The notes under the pieces were generated by a model that did no database searches, was not told the DNA's origin, and saw only the letters and a list, made by a program, of their open reading frames with translations. A program made the translations under genes and the position numbers. Below are positions 7,417 through 14,346 of a DNA stretch of 18,927 nt, in pieces (positions within the stretch are counted from its first letter, which is position 1; each line of letters opens with the position of its first letter). Source of the stretch: Burkholderiaceae bacterium (GTDB lineage Bacteria > Pseudomonadota > Gammaproteobacteria > Burkholderiales > Burkholderiaceae). The stretch covers positions 1-18,927 of the forward strand of contig CANHMJ010000014.1 of the NCBI GenBank assembly GCA_947461805.1. The letters run 5' to 3'.

Positions 7417-8059
7417 GAATTTGTCCTTTTCCCGTTTTTTGACGGTAACCACAGAGTGGCTCGACAATGCATTGGGCACATTCAGGTGATCGTGCCTTAC
7501 AAACATAACGCCCATGCAAAATGAGCCAATGGTGCGCATCCAGTAAATACTCTTTTGGAATGCGTTTGAGGAGCTGCTGCTCTACTTTCAGCACATCTTT
7601 TCCTGGGGCAAGGCCGGTCCGATTCGATACTCTAAAGATATGGGTATCGACCGCCATGGTGGGCTCGCCAAATGCGGTATTTAAAACAACATTGGCTGTT
7701 TTTCGACCTACGCCTGGCAGGGCTTCAAGCGCTTCACGGGTGCGAGGAACTTCCCCGCCATGCTGCTCTAGCAAAATGCGGCAGGTTTCTTGTAAGTGCT
7801 TTCCTTTAGTGCGAAAGAGGCCGATGTGCTCGATAAAGGGTCGCACGCCATCTTCGCCTAAAGCCAGTAAGGCGGCAGGTGTGTTGGCGATTTTAAATAA
7901 CTGACGCGTCCCTTTATTGACGGAGATGTCGGTCGCCTGTGCTGAGAGCAGGACCGCAACCAGCAATTCAAAGGGTGAGCTGTACTCTAGCTCAGTTTCT
8001 GGATTGGGATTATTTACTTTCAGTTGGGCAAAAAAAGCGTTGCGCTGTTCAAGATTCAT
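7403..8059 (-). CDS. nth: Endonuclease III (DNA glycosylase/AP lyase)
   Basis: A 218-residue base-excision repair enzyme that removes oxidised pyrimidines and cleaves at abasic sites. The helix-hairpin-helix reads LPGVGRKTANVVL with catalytic lysine K120, and the catalytic aspartate D138 is in MAVDTHIFRVSNR. The C-terminal [4Fe-4S] cluster ligands C187, C194, C197 and C203 keep the C-x6-C-x2-C-x5-C spacing and fall at the same numbers as in E. coli. It is slightly longer than the E. coli protein (211) through a basic C-terminal tail. Its ATG overlaps the stop of the RnfB-like gene (ATGA, bases 8056-8059) and its 3' end overlaps the DUF1841 gene, so all three are probably co-translated. Both this enzyme and its upstream neighbour need Fe-S clusters. 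Confidence 0.97.
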   Translation of the reverse strand: MNLEQRNAFFAQLKVNNPNPETELEYSSPFELLVAVLLSAQATDISVNKGTRQLFKIANTPAALLALGEDGVRPFIEHIGLFRTKGKHLQETCRILLEQHGGEVPRTREALEALPGVGRKTANVVLNTAFGEPTMAVDTHIFRVSNRTGLAPGKDVLKVEQQLLKRIPKEYLLDAHHWLILHGRYVCKARSPECAQCIVEPLCGYRQKTGKGQIRGAV

Positions 8060-8760
8060 TTCGCCTCGCCTTTGGCTGCAGCCAGCTTTGCGCGCTCAAT
8101 TGCGGCTGCAATGATCGCGCGTTTGCGTTCACTCTCTTGTGCTTGCTCTACCGATTGGCTTGCACCGCCAACGGCCTCGCCGAGTGCCTTTAATTTGGCC
8201 TCTGCTTTTTTAGATAGGCGTAGATTGTTGTCACGCTCTTCGCGCTCTAGGCGATCTTCGCGTCGGTGGTAGCGCGCCCGCGATAAGTCGGCCTGCTCAA
8301 CCGACCATGCATCCCAGCCAATTCGGCTTTCGGTCACTGAAACCATGCTGATGCAATCAACCGGGCAGGGCGGCACGCAGAGATCACAGCCCGTGCACCA
8401 CTCCGTCAGCACCACGTGCATCTGTTTTGATGCGCCCACAATGGCATCTACCGGACAGGCTTGTATGCAGAGAGTGCAGCCAATACAGGTCTTGGGGTCA
8501 ATGAGGGCTACTGGACGCGGCCGCTCGATGCCGCACTCGGCTTCCAGTTGAAGATGGGACGGTAATTGCCGCCCGGACATCATCAAAATAGCGCTCAGAC
8601 GCTTTATTCCTTCGGCGCCCCCAGGAGGACAGCGGTTGGGTAAAACTCCCTCATCGGCCATCGCCGCAGCATAGGATCGGCAGTCGGGATAACCGCACTT
8701 CGTACATTGGGTTTGAGGGAGCGCATCATCGAGTTGATTGCAGAGTTCAACTGAATTCAT
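8056..8760 (-). CDS. RnfB-like electron transport protein with three [4Fe-4S] motifs, no membrane anchor
   Basis: A 234-residue ferredoxin-like protein. The N-terminal Fe-S domain of the RnfB type has cysteines C19, C22, C27 and C44 (QCTKCGYPDC ... NRCPPGG). Two ferredoxin motifs follow: C92-x2-C95-x2-C98-x3-C102P and C122-x2-C125-x2-C128-x3-C132P. Residues from about 160 to the end form a highly charged, alanine-rich, probably helical tail. Unlike RnfB/RsxB of the Rnf complex, it has no hydrophobic N-terminal segment, and no other rnf gene is in view, so a soluble electron carrier is more likely than a true Rnf subunit. ATG 8758-8760 has AAGGG six bases upstream. It follows phaZ by 35 bases and overlaps nth by four. 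Databases commonly label such proteins RnfB or RsxB; the partner is unknown. Confidence 0.88.
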   Translation of the reverse strand: MNSVELCNQLDDALPQTQCTKCGYPDCRSYAAAMADEGVLPNRCPPGGAEGIKRLSAILMMSGRQLPSHLQLEAECGIERPRPVALIDPKTCIGCTLCIQACPVDAIVGASKQMHVVLTEWCTGCDLCVPPCPVDCISMVSVTESRIGWDAWSVEQADLSRARYHRREDRLEREERDNNLRLSKKAEAKLKALGEAVGGASQSVEQAQESERKRAIIAAAIERAKLAAAKGEAK

Positions 8761-8795
8761 GCAGCGCCCTTAAGCAGTCGGCAAGCCCTGCAGAC

Positions 8796-10091
8796 TTAGT
8801 CACTACCGAGGGCTTCTTTGACGGCCCCCTTTTTTGGTTTTCTCGGAGTTTCGTGATGCTCACGAATGAAATCTTTAATACGCGGATACACCTTTTCACG
8901 CCAACGTCGACCTGAAAAAATACCATAGTGACCGGCGCCAACTACTTCGTAATGGTCCTTGCGTTCGGTAGGAATGCCTTTACATAATTTATGTGCGGCG
9001 CGGGTTTGACCGCTACCAGAAATGTCATCAAGCTCACCCTCGATGGTAAGGAGCGCCACATCCGTAATGTCATGGGGCTTGACTAACTTACCAGAGACTT
9101 TCCAGGTGCCGCTGGGTAAAGCGTGTTCTTGAAACACGGTTTTGATAGTGTCCAAGTAATACTTGGCATCCATATCCAAAACCGCGTTGTACTCATCGTA
9201 AAAGCGAATATGGGCTTTTACATCCAACTCATCGCCGCGCACCAAGTTCTGGAAAAAATCCCAATGGGATTGCATATGGTTCCGTGGGTTCATTGCGATA
9301 AAACCCGTGTGCTGCAAAAACCCTGGATAGACTCGGCGACCCGCGCCAGCGTGAGGCTGGGGTACGTCATAGATAACATGGCTTTCAAACCACTCGTATG
9401 ATTTTTTATCGGCTAAAGAGTTGACTGCAGTAGGCGATTTACGCGCGTCGATCGGGCCACCCATCATGATCATTGAGGCCGGTGTTTCTTCGCCGTTGGT
9501 TGCCATCAAAGAGACAGCGCCTAAGGTTGGTACCGTGGGCTGGCAAACAGAGATAACGTGGAGATTTTTCGGGCCAATGGTACGGATAAATTCTTGAATG
9601 TAATGCACATAATCATCGAGCCCAAATTCACCTTCGCTGGCCGGCACTGTTCGTGCATCCAGCCAATCGGTAATGTAGACCTTGTGGTCTTGCAGCAGAG
9701 TACGCACGGTATCGCGTAACAAAGTGGAGTGGTGGCCTGATAAAGGTGCAACCACCAACACGACTGGATCTTCTTTGAGTTGTTTGATGACTTCAACGTC
9801 ATCCGAATAGCGCTTAAATCGAATTAAATTGCAGAACGGTTTTTCGAGCGTTGTGATTTCATGAATAGCAACGTCGCGTCCGTGCGCTTTTACAGCTCGA
9901 ATACCGAATTCTGGTTTTTTGTATTCTTTTCCGAGTCGGTGCAGTAACTCATAGCTTGCAGCAATGCGTTCCGCCCCAGGCATTTTTGATAATGGATTGG
10001 ACGCGTTTATAAACGTCTCTGATGCAGTTTGCGCCCATGAGCTCAATGGCTGAAGCAATGCTTTTTGGAACTCGTACAGTTGATATAGCAT
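8796..10091 (-). CDS. phaZ: Intracellular poly(3-hydroxybutyrate) depolymerase PhaZ
   Basis: A 431-residue alpha/beta-hydrolase-fold enzyme that attacks amorphous PHB granules inside the cell. It resembles the Ralstonia eutropha PhaZ1 type, which uses a cysteine nucleophile rather than serine. The candidate nucleophile is C183 in VISVCQPTVP, with D355 in EGELDD and H388 in VGAGHYGIFSG; from memory these match the numbering of the R. eutropha triad. Other typical stretches are MLYQLYEFQKALLQP at the start, ITDWLDARTVP, and GGPIDARKSPT. There is no signal peptide, as expected for an intracellular depolymerase. The ATG has a perfect TAGGAGG (plus-strand 10096-10102). The C-terminus is lysine-rich. 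It lies 31 bases after tyrB in the leftward run. PHB synthesis genes are not in this window. Confidence 0.94.
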   Translation of the reverse strand: MLYQLYEFQKALLQPLSSWAQTASETFINASNPLSKMPGAERIAASYELLHRLGKEYKKPEFGIRAVKAHGRDVAIHEITTLEKPFCNLIRFKRYSDDVEVIKQLKEDPVVLVVAPLSGHHSTLLRDTVRTLLQDHKVYITDWLDARTVPASEGEFGLDDYVHYIQEFIRTIGPKNLHVISVCQPTVPTLGAVSLMATNGEETPASMIMMGGPIDARKSPTAVNSLADKKSYEWFESHVIYDVPQPHAGAGRRVYPGFLQHTGFIAMNPRNHMQSHWDFFQNLVRGDELDVKAHIRFYDEYNAVLDMDAKYYLDTIKTVFQEHALPSGTWKVSGKLVKPHDITDVALLTIEGELDDISGSGQTRAAHKLCKGIPTERKDHYEVVGAGHYGIFSGRRWREKVYPRIKDFIREHHETPRKPKKGAVKEALGSD

Positions 10092-10122
10092 GACGCCTCC
10101 TAGAAAACCAGTGTAACCGCCT

Positions 10123-11322
10123 TTACGCTAAGACGCGGGCAATTGCCTTAGCCACGCGGTCAATATTCTTGGTATTCAGGGCTGCAACGCAAATACGACC
10201 GGTGGACAGGGCAAAAATGCTGTCTTCCTTTTGCAGGCGCGCCACTTGTTCTGCGCTGAGTCCCGAATAGGAGAACATGCCACGTTGCGACTCGATAAAA
10301 CTGAAATCCTGTTTTGCACCGTTGGCAGCCAAGCGGACAACCAGTTCGTGGCGCATGGTTTTAATACGATCACGCATGTATGCGAGCTCATCTTCCCACT
10401 GCTGACGTAGGCTTGGGTTATTGAGCACTGCAGCCACAATTGCGCCACCATGGGTTGGCGGGTTGGAGTAATTCGTGCGAATCACGCGCTTGAGTTGCGA
10501 GAGTACGCGTGCAGACTCGTCTCGGTTTTGAGTCACGATGGATAGGGCGCCTACACGCTCACCGTACAGCGAGAACGATTTTGAAAAAGAGCTGGATACA
10601 AAAAAGGACATGCCGGAATCTGCAAACAGCCGCGCAGCAAGCCCATCCTCTGCAATGCCTTGAGCAAAGCCTTGGTACGCCATGTCTAAAAATGGAATGA
10701 GGTCCCGCTCACGGCAAATCTCAATGACCTTGAGCCACTGTTCTTTAGTGAGATCTGCGCCGGTGGGGTTATGGCAGCAGACATGCAGCACAACCAGGGT
10801 GCGCTTTGGAAAAGACTCTAGGGATTTGACCATTCCAGCAAAATCCACTCCGCGTGTTTTGCTGTCAAAGTAGTTATATTCAAGCACCTCATAACCAGCA
10901 GCTTCGAAAACGCCGCGGTGGTTTTCCCAGCTGGGATTGCTAATGGCTGCGGGTACGTTTGGCTCAATGCGCCTCACAAAGTCGCCGCCGACGCGTAAGG
11001 CACCCGTACCGCCTAGGCACTCTGCAGTGACAACCCGACCATCCTTAATTAATGGGGAGTCTTCGCCGAAGAGGAGTTTTTGGACGCCCATGTTGTAGGC
11101 ACTTGGCCCCTCGATGGCGATGTAGCTGCGCGGGGATTGCTTGGCAACGATCTCTTTTTCAGCTTCAATCACCGCCTTTAACAAAGGGACCTTGCCCTCA
11201 TCGGTGTAGTAAACGCCAACGCCTAAATTCACCTTTTCTGGATTTTGGTCGGCCACATAGGCTTCGGTCAGGCCAAAAATAGGGTCTTTAGGGGCAAGTT
11301 GTACGGAGGAAAACAGGTTCAT
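10123..11322 (-). CDS. tyrB: Aromatic-amino-acid / aspartate aminotransferase (class I, PLP)
   Basis: A 399-residue fold-type I aminotransferase of the AspC/TyrB family, cytoplasmic and PLP-dependent. The Schiff-base lysine is K248 in SSSFSKSFSLYGERVG. Cofactor-binding N185 (HNPTG), D213 (LDMAYQGF), Y216 and R256 are present, and the substrate-pocket NYSNPPTHGG is intact. It transfers amino groups from aromatic amino acids or aspartate to 2-oxoglutarate. TyrB is preferred over AspC on overall resemblance to betaproteobacterial sequences, but the two cannot be separated with certainty by eye. The residue after LH in the LHVCCHNPTG loop is valine. I see no Shine-Dalgarno before ATG 11322. It heads the leftward run and is divergent from uvrB. 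Confidence 0.92.
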   Translation of the reverse strand: MNLFSSVQLAPKDPIFGLTEAYVADQNPEKVNLGVGVYYTDEGKVPLLKAVIEAEKEIVAKQSPRSYIAIEGPSAYNMGVQKLLFGEDSPLIKDGRVVTAECLGGTGALRVGGDFVRRIEPNVPAAISNPSWENHRGVFEAAGYEVLEYNYFDSKTRGVDFAGMVKSLESFPKRTLVVLHVCCHNPTGADLTKEQWLKVIEICRERDLIPFLDMAYQGFAQGIAEDGLAARLFADSGMSFFVSSSFSKSFSLYGERVGALSIVTQNRDESARVLSQLKRVIRTNYSNPPTHGGAIVAAVLNNPSLRQQWEDELAYMRDRIKTMRHELVVRLAANGAKQDFSFIESQRGMFSYSGLSAEQVARLQKEDSIFALSTGRICVAALNTKNIDRVAKAIARVLA

Positions 11323-11398
11323 GGGGTCGTAGGCGTCTGTAAGTGGTTGAAAAGAAGGCTTGATCTCAAAGAATGGATGATTTTTAGCGTAATGGCTG

Positions 11399-11428
11399 AC
11401 TATATTTAGATAAAAACGGCAAAATCAA
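11399..11428 (-). promoter_or_regulatory. Candidate promoter for tyrB (leftward), overlapping a possible uvrB -10
   Basis: On the minus strand, TTGATT (plus-strand 11423-11428) and TATAGT (plus-strand 11399-11404) form a sigma-70-like pair with an 18-base spacer. On the plus strand, TATATT at 11401-11406 could serve as the uvrB -10, although no convincing -35 is seen for it. The gap between the two start codons is 113 bases. No LexA-type box is visible. Confidence 0.4.
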
Positions 11429-11435
11429 CGTTTAT

Positions 11436-13613
11436 ATGAAATTCTCTGTGAAATTGTATGCAGATGAAATGATAGCCGAGATGCCCCCAAAGTTGCCGAA
11501 ATCAAGCCCCAAACCCCTAGCCGCTGGCCCCGAGGTAGATCTGCCCTTAAGCAGCGCGCCAGAAGGACTCGATCCAGCGAAGTTTGTGCGTTTTCCGGAC
11601 TCGCCATTTGAGTTGTATCAGCCATTTCCTCCGGCGGGTGATCAGCCCCAAGCCATTGATCTTTTGGTTGCCGGGATTGAGGACGGCCTATCCTTTCAGA
11701 CCCTATTGGGCGTGACGGGATCCGGCAAAACCTACACCATGGCTAATGTAATTGCCCGCATGGGTCGGCCTGCCATCGTATTTGCGCCGAACAAGACCCT
11801 GGCTGCCCAGCTCTATAGCGAATTCAGGGAGTTTTTTCCGCGCAATGCAGTCGAATACTTTGTCAGCTATTACGACTATTACCAACCAGAAGCCTATGTA
11901 CCGCATCGCGATCTTTTTATTGAAAAGGATTCGGCCATCAATGAACACATTGAGCAGATGCGTTTGTCTGCCACCAAGAGTTTATTGGAGCGCCGTGACG
12001 TTGTGATCGTAGCTTCGGTCTCAGCAATTTACGGTATCGGCAATCCTGGCGATTACCACAGCATGGTGATGACCTTGCGCCCCGGCGATAAGATGAGTCA
12101 GCGCGATATCGTTACACGCTTAATTGCGATGCAATATGACCGCAATGAAATGGATTTTCAGCGGGGCGTATTTCGAGTGCGTGGCGACACCATCGATATT
12201 TTCCCTGCGGAACACAATGAGCTCGCAGTCCGCGTTGAGTTGTTTGATGATGTGATTGAGAGCCTGCAATTTTTTGATCCCTTGACGGGCCGGATTAAAC
12301 AAAAGATCCCGCGTTTTACGGTTTACCCCAGTTCGCATTACGTCACCCCCCGAGAAACTGTACTTAACGCCATTGAGACAATCAAAACCGAATTACGCGA
12401 TCGCCTGGCGGAATTTGTAAAGGATGGCAAGCTCGTAGAGGCGCAGCGTTTAGAGCAGCGGACGCGCTTTGACCTCGAAATGCTGAATGAATTAGGATTT
12501 TGCAAAGGCATTGAAAATTACTCACGCCATTTATCGGGTGCAAAGCCAGGCGAGTCGCCCCCAACTTTGGTGGATTACCTGCCCCAAGATGCGTTGATGT
12601 TCTTGGATGAGAGCCACGTCATGATTGGGCAGTTAAACGCCATGTATAACGGCGATCGATCACGCAAACAAACCTTGGTGGATTTTGGCTTTCGCCTGCC
12701 ATCGGCACTTGACAACCGGCCGCTTAAGTTTCCGGAGTTTGAAACCAAAATGCGTCAAGCCATTTTTCTCTCAGCCACCCCAGCGGATTATGAGGCCAGT
12801 AAAACCGGACAGGTTGTTGAGCAAGTGGCGCGGCCAACGGGCTTGGTGGATCCGCAAATACAGGTATTGCCCGCGAGTTCACAAGTGGATGATTTACTCA
12901 ACCAAATTCATGAGCGCGTGAAGGTGGGCGAACGCGTCTTGGTCACCGTATTGACCAAGCGGATGGCTGAGCAACTTACTGATTTTTTATCCGACAACGG
13001 TGTCAAGGTGCGCTACGTGCACTCGGATATTGACACGGTAGAGCGCGTCGAAATTATTCGGGACTTACGACTAGGCGCATTTGATGTCCTTGTTGGGATT
13101 AACTTGTTGCGTGAAGGCCTTGATATTCCCGAGGTATCGCTAGTTGCTATTTTGGATGCCGATAAGGAAGGCTTTTTGCGCTCAGAGCGTAGCCTGATTC
13201 AAACGATTGGCAGGGCAGCGCGCAATATGAATGGCAAGGCAATTTTGTATGCCGATCGCATTACCAATTCGATGCGCCGCGCCATGGACGAGACTGAGCG
13301 GCGCCGCACCAAGCAAATTGCTTTTAATAAAGAGCATGGCATTGAGCCGCGCGGAGTAACCAAGCGCATTAAAGACATCATTGATGGGGTTTACGACGTC
13401 AAAGAGAAGCGCTCTGAGTTTGTTGCCGCAGAAGAGCAGGCCCACTATGCTGGACTAAGTGAGCGGGCGCTCTCGGCAGAAATCAAGCGCCTAGAGAAGC
13501 AAATGAACGCCGAAGCCAAAAATCTCGAGTTTGAAAAGGCAGCTGCGACCCGCGATCGCCTCAGCAAGGTCAAAGAAATGGCCTTTGGCGCCCTATCCCA
13601 GGATGCCCTATAG
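11436..13613 (+). CDS. uvrB: UvrABC system protein B (excinuclease subunit)
   Basis: A nucleotide excision repair helicase-like subunit that verifies DNA damage delivered by UvrA and recruits UvrC. At 725 residues from ATG 11436 it is somewhat longer than typical UvrB (about 670-700) because of a proline- and serine-rich N-terminal stretch of about 45 residues; ATGs at 11469 and 11481 are equally possible starts and no Shine-Dalgarno decides. Walker A GVTGSGKT is at 92-99. The damage-sensing beta-hairpin YYDYYQPEAYVP is near 145-154, the DESH helicase box is present (LMFLDESHV), and the late motifs GINLLREGLDIPEVSLV and QTIGRAARN are intact. A C-terminal UVR domain (EIKRLEKQMNAEAKNLEFEKAA) is present for UvrC contact. 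It is divergent from tyrB and just upstream of the isc operon. Confidence 0.96.
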   Translation: MKFSVKLYADEMIAEMPPKLPKSSPKPLAAGPEVDLPLSSAPEGLDPAKFVRFPDSPFELYQPFPPAGDQPQAIDLLVAGIEDGLSFQTLLGVTGSGKTYTMANVIARMGRPAIVFAPNKTLAAQLYSEFREFFPRNAVEYFVSYYDYYQPEAYVPHRDLFIEKDSAINEHIEQMRLSATKSLLERRDVVIVASVSAIYGIGNPGDYHSMVMTLRPGDKMSQRDIVTRLIAMQYDRNEMDFQRGVFRVRGDTIDIFPAEHNELAVRVELFDDVIESLQFFDPLTGRIKQKIPRFTVYPSSHYVTPRETVLNAIETIKTELRDRLAEFVKDGKLVEAQRLEQRTRFDLEMLNELGFCKGIENYSRHLSGAKPGESPPTLVDYLPQDALMFLDESHVMIGQLNAMYNGDRSRKQTLVDFGFRLPSALDNRPLKFPEFETKMRQAIFLSATPADYEASKTGQVVEQVARPTGLVDPQIQVLPASSQVDDLLNQIHERVKVGERVLVTVLTKRMAEQLTDFLSDNGVKVRYVHSDIDTVERVEIIRDLRLGAFDVLVGINLLREGLDIPEVSLVAILDADKEGFLRSERSLIQTIGRAARNMNGKAILYADRITNSMRRAMDETERRRTKQIAFNKEHGIEPRGVTKRIKDIIDGVYDVKEKRSEFVAAEEQAHYAGLSERALSAEIKRLEKQMNAEAKNLEFEKAAATRDRLSKVKEMAFGALSQDAL

Positions 13614-13625
13614 CCAACATGGGTA

Positions 13626-13650
13626 GTACCCGAGCAAATTAGTAGGGTAT
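13626..13650 (+). promoter_or_regulatory. IscR type 1-like operator, distal site
   Basis: This 25-base stretch fits the type 1 IscR consensus (ATAsyyGACT, five variable bases, AGTCrrsTAT) at about 21 of 25 positions. The left half is TACCCGAG and the right half AGTAGGGTAT. It lies about 80 bases before the iscR ATG and 5 bases before the proximal site. Assignment was by eye against the remembered E. coli-derived consensus. Confidence 0.55.
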
Positions 13651-13655
13651 CTGTT

Positions 13656-13680
13656 ATTCTTGACTATAACGGTTGGGTAT
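13656..13680 (+). promoter_or_regulatory. IscR type 1-like operator, proximal site
   Basis: This stretch fits the 25-base type 1 IscR consensus at about 22 of 25 positions, with TTGACT in the left half and GGGTAT at the right end. It contains candidate core promoter sequences (TTGACT 13660-13665 as -35 or TATAAC 13665-13670 as -10), but neither pairs with a well-placed partner, so I leave the exact promoter open. Holo-IscR binding here would repress the isc operon. Confidence 0.65.
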
Positions 13681-13730
13681 TACCCGCCTGACTGTGCGCT
13701 GTCCATAACAACCCATTACCAAGGTGCCAT

Positions 13731-14306
13731 ATGAGACTTACAACCAAAGGTCGTTTTGCAGTAACCGCCATGATTGACTTAGCCCTAAGGGAGGCCCATG
13801 GCCCCGTAACCTTAGCCGGAATTAGCCAACGGCAACACATTTCACTCTCTTACCTTGAGCAGCTGTTCGGTAAGTTACGCCGCTTTAATATCGTTGAGAG
13901 CACACGCGGTCCCGGCGGCGGCTATACCCTGGCACGCAAGCCCGAAGAGGTTAGCGTGGCCGATATTATTGTTGCGGTGGACGAGCCTTTGGATGCAACC
14001 CAATGCGGCGGCAAAGGCAATTGCCATGGCGATGATGAGCAACATGGCCGCTGCATGACCCATGACTTGTGGGCCAATCTCAATACCCGTATGGTGGAAT
14101 ACCTTGCATCGGTATCCTTGCGTGATTTAGTCGCCCAGCAAGCAGATCGAGGTCAGGTTGTGCATGATTTGCGCGAGCGCAAAATCAAAGCAGAGCCAAT
14201 TAAGGTAATGAAAACGGCGTCTGCGCCACTACTAAAAAAAGAGCCCGGCATCGCCACCAAGCCATTGCTCGTGAATTCCGTTTTTAACCTTGCCCGGCAA
14301 AGTTAA
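13731..14306 (+). CDS. iscR: Fe-S cluster-sensing transcriptional repressor IscR
   Basis: A 191-residue Rrf2-family regulator. The N-terminal winged helix MRLTTKGRFAVTAMIDLAL, the recognition helix region ISLSYLEQLF and the wing TRGPGGGYTLAR are nearly identical to the family standard. It binds a [2Fe-2S] cluster through C92, C98 and a third cysteine with a histidine in CMTH. Here the third cysteine is at 108 and the histidine at 111, against 104 and 107 in E. coli, because the loop between the second and third cysteines is four residues longer (HGDDEQHGR). The C-terminus is also longer than in E. coli (162 residues), ending in VNSVFNLARQS, a tail I associate with betaproteobacteria. AAGGTG lies 4 bases before the ATG. 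It is first in the isc operon, with two IscR-type sites upstream. Confidence 0.95.
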   Translation: MRLTTKGRFAVTAMIDLALREAHGPVTLAGISQRQHISLSYLEQLFGKLRRFNIVESTRGPGGGYTLARKPEEVSVADIIVAVDEPLDATQCGGKGNCHGDDEQHGRCMTHDLWANLNTRMVEYLASVSLRDLVAQQADRGQVVHDLRERKIKAEPIKVMKTASAPLLKKEPGIATKPLLVNSVFNLARQS

Positions 14307-14346
14307 GTTTCAATATTGCATTGTTTACTACTGAAGATTTCTATTT

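Noticed and set aside
7417..7539. 41-residue N-terminal extension of the DUF1841 protein
   Set aside because: It lies entirely inside nth in another frame and is not part of the family; GTG 7416 has its own ribosome binding site.
11443..11464. Possible LexA (SOS) box near the uvrB start
   Set aside because: CTGT at 11445 and CAG at 11460 give an 18-base span, not the 16-base CTGT-N8-ACAG spacing, and the element lies inside the coding region. No other LexA-like site was found in the gap.
14307..14346. CAATATTG palindrome (14311-14318) between iscR and iscS as a small-RNA or operator site
   Set aside because: It is only 8 bases, AT-rich and without flanking symmetry; chance occurrence is likely.
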